Assembly: GCA_017654935.2 (NCBI GenBank)
Contig: CM065684.1
Span: 58,575,756-58,639,755 of the forward strand
Direction: 5' to 3'
DNA from: Phymorhynchus buccinoides
Taxonomy: Eukaryota > Mollusca > Gastropoda > Neogastropoda > Raphitomidae
DNA: 64,000 nucleotides
In this document: one piece after another, positions 47,059-57,277 of the stretch
How the letters are laid out: each line of letters begins with the position of its first letter
Position numbering within the stretch: position 1 is the stretch's first letter
Translations under genes and position numbers: made by a program
The notes under the pieces: model-generated
What the model was told of the DNA's origin: nothing
Seen by the model: the letters and a program-made list of their open reading frames with translations, nothing else
Database searches by the model: none

Positions 47059-48691
47059 AGCTATCCACAAAAAGTTAAGGATCACTTGCAAACTAATTCA
47101 TAACTTTCCCAATAAGAAAGCCAATGCGTTGAATTTTGGCCAACATTTAATTCAATGCTTTAGTGATAACGATACACAATTGCCTTCAATTTCGAGCAAT
47201 CGTTTGGTCTGTACATTTGATCAAAGTGGGTACGTATCGAAATTTGATTTCCCAAAGTCATTGAAATCACAAGACAGGGCATTCTGATGCTCCCAAAAGT
47301 TCAGTAATGCGTGTATCCGCCATGGCTGTTCTGGCACTCGACGCAGCGAGTCCTCATGGAGTTGACCAGGGTGGTGAAGATCCTCTGTGGAAGCGCCTGC
47401 CACTCAGCCTGCAGCATCTGGTAGAGGTGCTGGGCATCCCTGGGAGGGGGGTGGTTGCTCCTCACTTTGCGATCCAGCTCATCCCAGAGGTTCTCAATCG
47501 GGTTGAGGTCGGGACTGCATGCTGGCCACTCCATTCTGTTGACTCCAGACTGCTGCAGGAAGTCGTTGACCACCCTTGCCCTGTGGGGGCGAGCGTTGTC
47601 ATCCTGGTAGACAGCCGGCGGTCCCATCTGCTGCAGTGTAGGCACAGCCAGCGGTCGAAGGATCTCATCCCGGTATCGGAGGCCAGTCAGGTTACCCTGT
47701 ACATGATACAAGGGTGTTCTGTGGTGAAGGCTGAAGGCCCCCCAGACCATTACAGAACCTCCACCAAAGGCCACCTTTTCTTGGACAGTGGCGTCAATAA
47801 AGCGTTCCCCTGGGCGCCTCCAGACCCTCAGTCGGCCGTCGTTGTGGTTCAGGGTGAAGCGTGATTCATCACTGAACAGGACCTGGGACCATTGCTGACG
47901 TGTCCACCTCACGTGACGTCTGCAGAAGGCGCGGCGTGCTGCCCTATGGGCTGGAGTTAAGCGTGGCCGTACAGCTGGGCGACGAGAACGGAGGTTAAAC
48001 CCATGAAGGCGGTTCCGTATGGTCTGCTGGCTGATGTTGATGTTAGTAGCCACCCTCAGCTGCCTTCGAATGATGCTGGAAGAGGCTGTTCTTGTCTGCA
48101 GGGCTTGTCGTTCAATGAGACGATCTTCACGTGGAGTTGTCTTCTTCGGTCGACCAGATCTGCGTCTTTCATGGACCCTCCCAGTGGCTGTGAAGCGTTG
48201 AATCAGTCTGACAATGACCGAGATGGACACCTGAAGTCGCCTGGCCACTTCCCGCTTGGGAACACCATCTTGGAACCATGCAACAGCTCGTCCCCTATCC
48301 AACTCGCTCAATTTTCGTCGTGGAGGCATTGTCAAATCAGGCCTAATACTGGTGGTATGTCTTCTTATAAAGCCAAGCAAGAGACAGCATCTCACACATA
48401 AATAGCAGTGCTTGCACGTGCATAATGGTTTTTCCATCTGGCTTGTACAATGTGTTCATGCAGAACGATCCAAAACAAGGTCCTTTTTCGCAAGTTTCCA
48501 CTTTTTCTTTTGCTGCCAAGCTCAGTAATAGAGAATCACGTGCAATGTTTCCACTAACACAACATCGCCCACTTACAGCTGAACAAGAATTCATAACAAT
48601 TTGGCTGGACTGAGAAGAAAATAACAGGAGCGAACGGAGTTTATTGCGCACCTGTTTTCTCATAGTGATCCTTAACTTTTTGTGAGTAGTG
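47059..48691 (-). mobile_element. Tc1-like transposon, copy B (inverted relative to copy A)
   Basis: Same termini as copy A; TA duplication at 47057-47058 and 48692-48693; 1,633 bp, the same length as copy A. Confidence 0.93.
47301..48329 (-). CDS. Tc1-like transposase, copy B, 342 aa
   Basis: From the MPPRRKLSEL start, its translation is the same as copy A over all 342 residues as far as I can read, with the same DD34E core (FSDESRF, YQDDNARPHR, PIENLWDEL). The few nucleotide differences from copy A include one upstream of the start (TACTGT versus TGCTAT). Both copies could be active. Confidence 0.95.
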   Translation of the reverse strand: MPPRRKLSELDRGRAVAWFQDGVPKREVARRLQVSISVIVRLIQRFTATGRVHERRRSGRPKKTTPREDRLIERQALQTRTASSSIIRRQLRVATNINISQQTIRNRLHGFNLRSRRPAVRPRLTPAHRAARRAFCRRHVRWTRQQWSQVLFSDESRFTLNHNDGRLRVWRRPGERFIDATVQEKVAFGGGSVMVWGAFSLHHRTPLYHVQGNLTGLRYRDEILRPLAVPTLQQMGPPAVYQDDNARPHRARVVNDFLQQSGVNRMEWPACSPDLNPIENLWDELDRKVRSNHPPPRDAQHLYQMLQAEWQALPQRIFTTLVNSMRTRCVECQNSHGGYTHY

Positions 48692-48693
48692 TA

Positions 48694-49087
48694 CTTAAAT
48701 ACTGGACTCGGTAGTCTTAGTGCTTTAACAGCAGGAAGTTCTGTAGGGTTGTTAGCGACGGGTGTTGGATCAGTTGTTGCTTTACCGTTAGGTTGTGTGT
48801 CGCTGACGCTTGGATTGCTTTCAATGACAACAACAGCTTTCAACAAAAAAATAAAAATCAAACTACAAAAACATACAGGTATGGTTCAATTGATAATGGC
48901 TAAGCTCAGTTCGTTTCGATTGATAATTAGTAAAGCTTTGCAAGACTCCCAAATTACAGATGATGAATTTAATCGATTACAAGCAGACTACAATGACTAC
49001 AAAATGCAAAAGTTCGAACTACAAAAAAAGTCAAGGATGAATTTTTCTCAAGCGCAAGACATAGAAGCGATAAAAAAAAGAATGTAA
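48694..49087 (+). pseudogene. Polinton gene G, 3' part after the Tc1 insertion
   Basis: Continues gene G with a long Gly/Ser/Thr/Leu-rich hydrophobic region (two probable membrane segments, LSALTAGSSVGLLATGVGSV and LPLGCVSLTLGLLSMTT), a basic KKIKIKLQKH turn, then a soluble helical domain with ISKALQDSQITDDEFNRL (an EF-hand- or TerB-like acidic loop) and a Lys-rich end. The intact gene would encode ~192 residues. Confidence 0.75.
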
Positions 49088-49187
49088 AAAAAAAATAGAC
49101 GATACATTAAAGTCAGTTCTAGGGAAATAACAATAAGAACTCCAAAGGGAGCTTATTCAATAACATATGATTCCAAGTTTCGAAAGT

Positions 49188-52100
49188 CTACTGACTATAA
49201 CAATAACAATTAGTTCTCCAGTGTCCAGGTGCGTACGAAAACTCTGGTGATTGAATTAAACGTTTTGTGTTGGTTGAATCGAGTGACTTTTTATTTACCA
49301 TTGTTGTATTAATTTGATGTAAATCCGATCTAAGTGATACGTTGTCATGATAGAATGTTTTTTTTATAGAACAGTGCATCTTTATAGTTATCATGTATTA
49401 TTTGTTTTTGAACAACAGGTTTACTGATTCCTTTCGCTTTTTTAACATCTTTATTTTCTGATTCAGTAATGATTGAATACATCTTTGCTCTCAATCCAAC
49501 GTACTCTTTAATAATTATACCATTCATTTCATCCTTCATTTTCCCGATTACTTTTTTATTTACGTTTGAGTGTAGGGGTGAATCCTTTGGGTAATCAGAT
49601 GTATCGTACCAGGAGTCTGCCCCCTTCTTTAATTCAGTTTTTAAGTCCTCGTAAAAGTCATCAGTTGGAATGTTTAAAACAAAAGAATCAGTGTCTGTAT
49701 ATAAAAGTGTTGATTCAGGATAGAGTGGTTTAATGTAATCATACAAGTATTCTAACATAAGTAGTTTTGATAATTCGAGAACAGCAAATCCTATAAAGAT
49801 TGGTTTGTCTAATAGTACTTTTAGTTTTTTCATCATTATACCATAAAGCCTGTCACTGAACTTTTTAAAACCTTGGTAGTTCGGTTTAGAGGATAGTTTG
49901 GCTGCTCTCTTTGGGTTAACAACTAATTTGAAATCTTTACATTTGTGCGGGTTTTCCATAGTCTTACCAAAACAACTGTTGTTCATTAGTTTAAAAAAGT
50001 TTTTTTCTGATTCGTCAGTTGCTTTTGTTCTAAGATTTGTGTTTTTCATTATATACGGCTCCATGAATTTACTTTGATCAAACGAAATGATTCGGTGAAC
50101 AGCAGTTAGTTTTAATCCGTGTCTTAAATAGAACTGGAGTAGTCTATAATGGCAGACGGTTTTTTTTTGGTTATATAAATTTGGAATAAGTTTTGTTTCT
50201 GAATCAATCGTTAATCTTTCTGCTGCTAAAGGAAAATCGTTATGTAGATCGTGAAGTTCATTAGAGTAATCTAAATCAACTTCTAAAATATATCCCTTTG
50301 GTTGATCTGGTGTTAGTTTAGATAACCATTCTAAAATTTTATTGATGCTTGGCGAATTTAAATCATGTATTTCAAAATTGCGTAATGGAAGAGATTGGCA
50401 CATTGAATGACCATAAAGATTGTTTGCGTCAAGATACATAATATAATTTGATGGTTTGGTTGGATCGAAGTCGTCTAGGTGTTTGTTGTTTGCTTTACAG
50501 TAAGCGTGACAAGCCATACTTATTCCACCTCGTAAACCGTCTTCAATCATTTTAATCATTATATCATCAGAGAGTAAATCAATCTTAATGTTTGTAGATC
50601 TTAAGAACGCATCCCAACTCATCCCGGGCGCAGTGATATAGTTTACAGGATCTAAAGAATAATGTTTTAAACAGGTTTTTCTATAGTTCTCAAAAATATC
50701 AGCAAGTAAACAAACATCTATCTTTAAGTAAGCGTTGTGATAGTCTCCCATGTTTTTACATTTTAACTCTGCCCAAGCAGATTGAGCGTCTTCGTATTCG
50801 GAGTCACTTATACCTGATCCGCTTAATTTAGAGAAGAATGCGTCTTTGGGTGGAAGCCAGAGTTCATCAAATCGATCCCATGAATCCATGTACTCGTACG
50901 GGTAAACTCCTTTTTTCGCAAGTTCGGGTTTAAAGTATTTGCTTGTAATAGGAAAAGAAGTTAAAGATTCTCCTAATTTTTTAAGCGAAATTCCTAAATG
51001 CTGTAAACTATCAAAAAACGATAATGGACCTAATGTAAACGTCATGTACTTTTCAGAGGATTGGGCAATGCAGGAACTTGAATTAAACTCTAATTTGTCT
51101 ATATTTGCTTGTAGAATTAAATGAGAATCGTAACCGCGCAGATTATGAAAAAATATAGGGAGTTTCCAATTCTTCGGATTGAACTTTAACATAAGATTAC
51201 AAGAGTTGTGTGCAGCTCCTCTAAATTTTCCTGTAATGTGATCGTGATCTCTTACTTTAATGTAGTCAGGGTCTTCTTTTTGTATGAATTCTTTTTTACA
51301 GATCCAACAATTGGTTGCTTTTTGAAAATTAACTTGATCTTCTGTCAGCATAATTAACTCTGATAGATTTAATTCGTTTGAACATTTGTTTCTTAAATCT
51401 GTCATTTCTTTTAAGAAGAGGCTGGCTGCATCTGGTCCTCTATAAATTTTTGGTGAGGAATGTTTACCGTCTGATCGAACAATAATATATGCGTATGAAC
51501 AAATTTGGTGGTTGTTTAATGAAACTGTTTTAGGAAGTTTTTCGGGTCTAGGACCTTGATAAGGCACAATTAAAGATTCGAAGTCTGCATAAACAACGTA
51601 TGGACTAGTTTGCAGTTTTGTATAGTTTTTAAAGAATGTTTTGCTGCCTTCTTTAGGAGTAATTCGTTCGATTAAACAGTCGACAGGACTTTCACAATTT
51701 TTTGGATGGTTCTCAGCTGCTTGAGTACTCGGAATTCTAATTAAACATCTCCTGCAAAGGTCTTGTTTTCCGTTATATTCAGTCGTGTGCGTTAGTAGTC
51801 TGCTCATTGTGCGAATTAAAGTGTAATGATGATTTTTCCCGTTCGTTATTAAAAGAAGATCGATGTGATTATCAAGAGAATCATTTATTCTTGGAGCATT
51901 TTTTGATACGCGAATCGGTTTAAGTATAAACGTTAACAGTTAAAGGTTTGTTTTGTTCTTCAAATTGATTAATTTGATCATAAGTAACAGGAAACTCAAT
52001 ATTAGTAAAATTTAATTCATTAGTGTAGGATTTATAGTTTGTTATTCTATCAGCGTTCTTTTTAACATTATGCAGTTTTGCAAGTGCACACCACATAAAA

Positions 52101-52654
52101 CATTTATCATCCTTGTTTTTTATGTTTATAAGGGCTCATTTACTTGCAAGTTCTGCTGGTAGTGGAATGTACGAGTTTCCTACGATTGGGTAGTATTTGC
52201 TTTGTACTAATAACATTTCTAATACTTCTCCTTCTGTCCAACCAGATCCTTTTAATTTTGCTTCTTCTGATGCTTTAACAAACTGAGTATAAACAAAATC
52301 TTCCCATTCTTTTGTAAAATCATTTGTAGTTAGAATGGCGTGTTGTTTTGTAGATACCCAGAGTGGTTTTTGTTCGCCGTTTGATAGTATAAAATCTATT
52401 TTTATTGCTAATAAAACTTTAACTGGAGGATCTATGTTTATATTTTTTTAAATTTGGGTAATAGCAAACTTAACACTTTTTAGTACATTCAATGGTTCAA
52501 TAATTTTCATTTCAGTTTCTTTAAAATTAGAATAATATTCGCTTAACCATTCATCAGTAGGTTCTTCAAGTTCATCATCATCAAATAAATCACTAATTTT
52601 ACGCAGGTATTTTTTAGTATTGGGTTCCATTTTTAAAGCACAAAATAAATACAT
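49188..52654 (-). pseudogene. Polinton protein-primed family B DNA polymerase, four lesions
   Basis: Replicates linear DNA from a terminal protein (DNA_pol_B_2 type). Exonuclease motifs VVYADFESL, FFHNLRGYDSHL and YLKIDVCLLADIF; polymerase motifs MYLDANNLYGHSM (A), NNSCFGKTMEN (B) and LLYTDTDSFV (C). A zinc-finger-like CRRCLIRI...NHPKNC precedes them. The catalytic part is one open frame (49345-51807). The N-terminal domain (52654 leftward: LFDDDELEEPTDEWLSEYYS, GSGWTEGEVLEML, GNSYIPLPAELA, DDKCFMWCALAKLH, EFPVTYDQI) is in another frame. Lesions: TAA at 52448-52450, TGA at 52136-52138 (possibly from CGA), a frameshift near 51920-51945, and one extra A in an eight-base run at 49358-49365 that cuts off the C-terminus (RLIQSPEFSYAPGHW). 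Confidence 0.88.
49345..51807 (-). CDS. Open catalytic portion of the Polinton DNA polymerase, 820 aa
   Basis: Longest intact frame of the polymerase pseudogene above. The Met at 51807 (MSRLLTHTT) is internal to the ancestral protein: in-frame sequence HIDLLLITNGKNHHYTLIRT lies directly upstream and belongs to the same domain. Confidence 0.8.
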   Translation of the reverse strand: MSRLLTHTTEYNGKQDLCRRCLIRIPSTQAAENHPKNCESPVDCLIERITPKEGSKTFFKNYTKLQTSPYVVYADFESLIVPYQGPRPEKLPKTVSLNNHQICSYAYIIVRSDGKHSSPKIYRGPDAASLFLKEMTDLRNKCSNELNLSELIMLTEDQVNFQKATNCWICKKEFIQKEDPDYIKVRDHDHITGKFRGAAHNSCNLMLKFNPKNWKLPIFFHNLRGYDSHLILQANIDKLEFNSSSCIAQSSEKYMTFTLGPLSFFDSLQHLGISLKKLGESLTSFPITSKYFKPELAKKGVYPYEYMDSWDRFDELWLPPKDAFFSKLSGSGISDSEYEDAQSAWAELKCKNMGDYHNAYLKIDVCLLADIFENYRKTCLKHYSLDPVNYITAPGMSWDAFLRSTNIKIDLLSDDIMIKMIEDGLRGGISMACHAYCKANNKHLDDFDPTKPSNYIMYLDANNLYGHSMCQSLPLRNFEIHDLNSPSINKILEWLSKLTPDQPKGYILEVDLDYSNELHDLHNDFPLAAERLTIDSETKLIPNLYNQKKTVCHYRLLQFYLRHGLKLTAVHRIISFDQSKFMEPYIMKNTNLRTKATDESEKNFFKLMNNSCFGKTMENPHKCKDFKLVVNPKRAAKLSSKPNYQGFKKFSDRLYGIMMKKLKVLLDKPIFIGFAVLELSKLLMLEYLYDYIKPLYPESTLLYTDTDSFVLNIPTDDFYEDLKTELKKGADSWYDTSDYPKDSPLHSNVNKKVIGKMKDEMNGIIIKEYVGLRAKMYSIITESENKDVKKAKGISKPVVQKQIIHDNYKDALFYKKNILS

Positions 52655-52721
52655 TATTTCAAAATTAATTATTTTGTTTTTTAAAAAGTAGTGGTTTTAT
52701 GGTTAAAAGGTGTTGGGGTGG
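52655..52721. other. Polymerase promoter/leader
   Basis: 67 bp AT-rich spacer between the polymerase start and the right inverted repeat. Confidence 0.4.
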
Positions 52722-52951
52722 TTTTTTTCATTAAAAAACAATTAAAATCACGCTGTTTTCGCGAGTAAAAACGATTGAATCGCACCGTCTTCGAGAATAA
52801 AAAAACGCAAGAAAACGGCTTAAATCACGCCTTTTTGAGGGGTTAAAAAGCATAAGAAAAAGGGGTGATTTTAGCCGTTTTTTAATAAATGGAGGAGTGA
52901 AACCGAAACCGAAACCGAAACTGTGCTGGCTTTCTGGTTTAGTTATTCTCT
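52722..52951 (-). repeat. Right terminal inverted repeat
   Basis: Complement of 40479-40707, including the (TTTCGG)3 tip and the four iterated motifs. Immediately followed by CGTGTGCACACAC microsatellite. Confidence 0.93.
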
Positions 52952-52984
52952 CGTGTGCACACACACACTGACACACACACACGC

Positions 52985-53254
<270 letters not shown>

Positions 53255-53428
53255 TCAGAACAAGTACTTAGTAACTAGTACCTCACTTCTTGGACTACAG
53301 AAACAAACACACACAAACTGCTTAGCTCAACCATAACCGTCACATATTGGAAATCCCACAGGAAACAGTTCGTATCGAAAATACGTTATGATATAACCAA
53401 CACAGACTACGGTATCAATGGATGTCGA

Positions 53429-53431
<3 letters not shown>

Positions 53432-53473
<42 letters not shown>

Positions 53474-53497
53474 CGTGTGCGTGCGTATGCGTGCGTG

Positions 53498-53533
<36 letters not shown>

Positions 53534-53546
53534 TGTGTGTGTGTGT
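53432..53546. repeat. (GT/GC)n microsatellite
   Basis: GT run passing into GTGC repeats, then poly-T/G to 53587. Confidence 0.95.
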
Positions 53547-53639
53547 TTTTGTTTTGTTTTTTTGTTGTTGTTGTTTTTTTGGGGGGGTGCAGGTGGAATC
53601 TGAATGGGAAAAAAACCACGTGTGATTTAGAATAAGAAT

Positions 53640-53795
53640 TGATGAAATTCTGTTTAACGTCCTCCGGTCTAGAACAGACGCATATAGGACATCAGTAGAT
53701 ATACAGATATACAGGTGGTGGGAACGATCCTGGAGGCAATGCCCGGAGGCAGTGCAACACCAGTAGAGTCCAGATTGTTTAACAATACAGATGTG
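53640..53795 (+). mobile_element. SINE-like repeat, copy in tandem (first)
   Basis: TTTAACGTCCTCCGGTCTAGAACAGAC, GGTGGGAACGATCCTGGAGG, CAATGCCCGGAGGCAGTGCA and CCAGATTGTTTAACAATACAGA. Same family as 21884-22036. Confidence 0.6.
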
Positions 53796-53799
53796 TGGC

Positions 53800-54020
53800 G
53801 AAAATGGTGTTTTACGTCCTCTTGCTCTGAATCAGACACATATGGGACATTTGTAAATACAAATTTTATGGTGGGAACAATACTGGAGGCAATGCCCGGA
53901 GGCAGTACGAAACCAGTAAAGTCCCGATTTTTTTAATTAACTGAATACAGATAGCTGTAGCGGTGACCACGCCTCGGTTAAACCTCATCGGCTATGGCAC
54001 TGCCACAAAAATAAAGTAAC
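53800..54020 (+). mobile_element. SINE-like repeat, second tandem copy
   Basis: Repeats the first copy from GGTGTTTTACGTCCTCTTGC and adds GACCACGCCTCGGTTAAACC and GGCACTGCCACAAAAATAAAG. The extended part also occurs in reverse at 61900-61950. Confidence 0.6.
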
Positions 54021-54124
54021 AATACAGATGAGTATAAATTATTTCTGCTTTAGAATAAGAATTATATTTTGGTCCACTTTTTCAGAGAGTGGACCATCAA
54101 TTAAAAACAAACAAAAAACTTTTG

Positions 54125-54400
54125 TTTGTTTCTTCTTCTTCTTCTTCTTCTTCTTCTTCTTCTTCTTCTTCTTCTTCTTCTTCTACTTCTTCTTCATTCC
54201 TTCGTTCCTTCGTTCGTTTGTTTGTTTGTTTGTTGTAGAAAAAAGTCAGTCGTTTTTTTCAGTGTGTTTTTTCCCCAAAGGAGCCAGAATGGTGAACATA
54301 CTGACCGTGGACCCTGAAGAGAAGAAGAAGAAAAAGAAGAGTAAGAGAAGAGTATCATCAGAATCTTCAATTGGATGAAGGCGGATGATTAATGGAAGAA
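54125..54400 (+). repeat. (TTC)n run and LINE-3'-like remnant
   Basis: (TTC)n at 54130-54192. Then 54245-54335 (CAAAGGAGCCAGAATGGTGA, CTGACCGTGGACCCTGAAGAGAAGAAG) matches the LINE 3' end at 59650-59710, including its (GAA)n tail. Confidence 0.65.
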
Positions 54401-54442
54401 GAAGAAGAAGAAAAACAAAAATAACTTAAAAAATAAAGAGAA

Positions 54443-55045
54443 CTAGTAACGGTAACGCCAAGTACTGGTAACGCTGAGTACAGCAAATTTGAAGCGATTC
54501 GGTTAAGAAACGGCGGAGTTAAAAGGCCCCGTTTCCCGTTGGCGCTGCTCTGAGAGTGATGCGCTCTCCCGATTCTCTTCAAATTTTCTGCCAGGTTTTG
54601 CCCCGGCCACAGCAAGCCTGACAGTACATTTGAAGCGTATCGGCTAAGAAACGGCGGAGTTATTTGTAAAAAGGTGAAGCCGCTTCACGCCGGCGGCGTA
54701 TAGCGCGCGCGTTTATGAATCGATTCGCTTCCGGTTTGGCACATCGATAGTCACTGTCCTCGGTCCTCGATTGAATGCAATCGGTCTAGAAATACCTGAG
54801 ATACGTACGCCGAAAGGCCGTCGGATGCGCGTTTCGCGCATTTGCAAAACCGCGCAAATGACACGGCCGTCTCGGTTGCCGTTGCCATCGTCCCGTTAAG
54901 GCTCACAGCAAATTTGAAGCGATTCGGTCGAAAAACGGCGGAGTTATAAGGCCCGTTTCGTGTTTCAGACACACACACAGACACACACACACACACACAC
55001 GCACACACACACACACACACACGGACACTTGGCTTTTTACTATAT
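54443..55045 (+). repeat. Interspersed repeat family X, copy 2
   Basis: Longer than copy 1 at 30285-30665: AGTAACGGTAACGCCAAGTACTGG, AAACGGCGGAGTT three times, CGCGCAAATGACACGGCCG, a CA run and ACACGGACACTTGGCTTTTTACTATATG. It ends ~110 bp before the CGRRF1-like start codon. Confidence 0.7.
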
Positions 55046-55155
55046 GTGTGAATGATGATGATGATGAAGATATTACTTTCCAATGCCTTATCTCCCCTGC
55101 GAACTCTTTCTCGACTCGAAAACACAAGTAGGCCTAGCAGACGACGAATGCCAAA

Positions 55156-55265
55156 ATGGCAGACGGGCTTTCTCTTGTGTTGTGGAGTCTCGCAGAATAT
55201 TTCAACTATTTTTCTGTTACACTCATCATACTTTGCACTGGCTTGATGACAGCCTTCATTATAAG
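55156..55265 (+). CDS. CGRRF1: CGRRF1-like gene, exon 1 with start codon
   Basis: Probable homologue of cell growth regulator with RING finger domain 1, an ER-membrane RING E3 ubiquitin ligase in mammals. The ATG at 55156 has a good context (CCAAAATGG). Residues 1-36 contain SLAEYFNYF and a membrane helix (VTLIILCTGLMTAFII), as expected for the N-terminal anchor of CGRRF1. Donor ATAAG|GTATAT; exit phase 2 exactly fits the exon at 59896. Four exons give 582 coding bases (194 residues); the RING exons lie beyond the window. Identification rests on remembered family features (N-terminal helix, NPF, YWG and PR-x-RYP segments) and is moderately secure. Confidence 0.65.
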
Positions 55266-55364
55266 GTATATGTTTTATAGTGTTGGGAACAATGTCAAAA
55301 TTTAACTTTTAATAACCGTTACATGACTGGATCATGTACAACTAACTAGATTCTTCTTCTGAAG

Positions 55365-55795
55365 TTCTTCTCTTCTTCTTCGCAGTACGTAGCCACAATC
55401 AACACACTGGTTATTATGCCACGGAACCGGGGAGGTTCATCCACATATGCCGGAAGAAAGGGCCAGGAGGCCGAAGATTAAAGAAAGAAGAGAGAGGACA
55501 GACAAAAGGAAAACGCCTAGCTTGATGGGAATCTGCAGGGGAGGGGGGGGGGGGGGGGGGGAGGGAGGTGTTTTTTTCGCTTGGTTGTTAGACTGATGAC
55601 CCCTGAGTGGGGCCACCAGCCGCAGCAGGTGCAGCAGGCGGGTGTCCTTTGAGGAACTTCCAGACTCCGGCTGCGAAGCTCTCTGGAGTTCTGGCCTCCA
55701 CTGCGGGTGTTGGCAGGTCGTTCCACTCCTTGATTGTTCGTGGAAAAAATGAGCTTTGACGGTACTGCGTCCGACACTGGGGGATGAGGAGCTGT
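55365..55795 (-). pseudogene. LINE 3' end fragment, reverse
   Basis: The minus strand reads like the C-terminal RT tail of a CR1-type LINE: FSTNNQGVERPANTRSGGQN and SLEVPQRTPACCTCC region, then 3' untranslated sequence with GCCGAAGATTAAAG and (GAA)-rich end. A poly-G run lies at 55543-55560. Confidence 0.45.
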
Positions 55796-55796
55796 T

Positions 55797-55922
55797 GTGG
55801 TGTAGAGTGGCACAGTGGTATCGCATTCGCTTCGTGTCAAGTAAACCCGAGTTCGAACTTGGGTACAACTACAAGGGATTTTTTCCTCATTCTGCACTAG
55901 GCCTTAACGGTCTGAACGTGGA

Positions 55923-55956
<34 letters not shown>

Positions 55957-56035
55957 GTGCCCATGCACTTAGCATATGTTAAACCCAGTGGCAACGAAAA
56001 AGTTGTCATTTGGTCAAAATTTACCACCGTAGAAA
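55797..56035 (+). mobile_element. tRNA-derived SINE, copy 3, with complete tRNA-like head
   Basis: A-box-like TGGCACAGTGGTATCGC (55807-55823) and B box GAGTTCGAACTTGG (55849-55862). The body GGTCTGAACGTGGAGTCTTTCGGATGAGACGATAAACC equals the copy at 10815. Confidence 0.75.
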
Positions 56036-56067
56036 AAGAAGCGGAAGAGGGAAAGAGAGAAAAGAGC

Positions 56068-57277
56068 CAGTGTTTCCCATAGGGGTGAAATGTGAGAGTC
56101 CCAGGGACTCCCTGTGCAAAATTTTAAGAGTCCTTTTCATATTTTTAAGAGTCCCCTAAGTATATGATAAAAAATGCTTTAACAAAAGCAAATACATGCT
56201 AAACACACATGCTACATGCACAGTGAACACACAGGCAAACACATGTGCATAACCCCTGGAAATGGAATAGGCTGACTACAGAGAGAGAGAGAGAGAGGGG
56301 GTGGGGAGAGACAAACAGATCGAGATATGGACAGAGAGACAGGCAGACAGACACACAAGCGTACACACGCACTTGCATATGCAGTAGCTTATGTTTTTGA
56401 GATGATGCCATTCACATCTCTAAAAGAATGGCTTGATGCTGCTGCTTTTTCCTCTGTCGAACTTGCAAAAACCGTTCAGATTTGGTCAACGAAGAAATCG
56501 GACCTAAAACTTGAAACACGTCACTCTCGCGAACAAGCATTCAGATGTAAACAAAGATCGTTTTGGAATGACCGGACATGTGTCTGCTTTAGAAAGGAAA
56601 AACCTGGATGGTCAGAAACAAGACTGACAACCAGGAAACCCAAAGCAAACAGACTGACCGCTGTGGCACGAAGCGAAAATCGGGTTCAGAGTTTTGATAT
56701 GGAAAAGTTGGGGAGGCTTGACCTAATTCCAACGATCCTACAAGTTGCAGACGATGTCTGAGCGAGTCCGAAACTAGCAAACATATTCTTCTGCCCCTTT
56801 CCTACTCGTGGCTTCTGTTGGGGAGGCATGGCTGGTTTTAAACACGAATTGTTGTCAAAAGGCCGAGAACGATCTTGTTTAGCACTAGAAGACTAGGTCA
56901 CGCTGGAACTTTATTTTGTCTTCAAAAAGTTGGATCGGAAAAGCTTTACCGAATGTGCAATGCCGCCATTTCTTCGTTTCGGCGTTCATTTCGCCAGATA
57001 CAACTTTTTAGTTCTGATTATGGTCTGAGGCTGCGGAAGAACTAAGTTTAGCAGACGACAGAATGCTTGAAGTTGTTGACTGCTTTGACGAAAAATCAAT
57101 CGGTCAGATGGCCGCCTGCCTGCTAAAACTATCGGTCAAAATCGAAGAATGAACCCTGCTGTCTCGGTCTGTTGAAAAAAGTGTGCGTCCCATGGGACGC
57201 CCAGAGCTGAAATCAAAGAGTCCCTCTGTGATTTTTGTGCTTCAGGGACGCACATATGTGCGTTATGGGAAACACTG
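56068..57277. mobile_element. hAT-like DNA transposon remnant, 1.2 kb
   Basis: Inverted termini CAGTGTTTCCCATA and TATGGGAAACACTG; flanking direct repeat AAGAGC (56062-56067 and 57278-57283). Typical hAT duplications are 8 bp; only 6 match. Inside, TCCCAGGGACTCCCT and GAAATCAAAGAGTCCCTCTG near the ends are partly complementary. The longest internal frame (56327-56761) resembles no transposase I know. Confidence 0.6.

Larger units (their letters stand above)
40479..52951. mobile_element. Polinton/Maverick-like element without visible capsid genes, 12.5 kb (about 9.2 kb without two Tc1 insertions)
   Basis: Bounded by ~230 bp terminal inverted repeats starting AGAGAATAACTAAACC. It encodes a retroviral-type integrase and a protein-primed family B DNA polymerase, the two defining Polinton genes, plus at least seven small genes. 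I find no capsid, protease or packaging-ATPase frame in either strand. Layout left to right: acidic protein (+), integrase (-), two membrane proteins (-), gene D (+, split by Tc1), membrane protein E (+), spliced gene F (+), membrane gene G (+, split by Tc1), polymerase (-). Flanking 6-mers (ACATGT and CGTGTG) do not match, so no target duplication is visible. From memory, similar small-gene sets occur near such polymerases in cnidarian and mollusc genomes; this needs a search. Confidence 0.85.

Noticed and set aside
40479..52951. Hidden capsid or packaging ATPase in the Polinton
   Set aside because: I looked for P-loop (GxxxxGKS/T) and large frames on both strands outside integrase, polymerase and Tc1 and found none.
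54028..54378. 116-residue frame with poly-Phe
   Set aside because: Spans a TTC repeat and a LINE 3' end.
56327..56761. 144-residue frame inside the hAT-like element
   Set aside because: No transposase motif recognised; probably decayed internal sequence.
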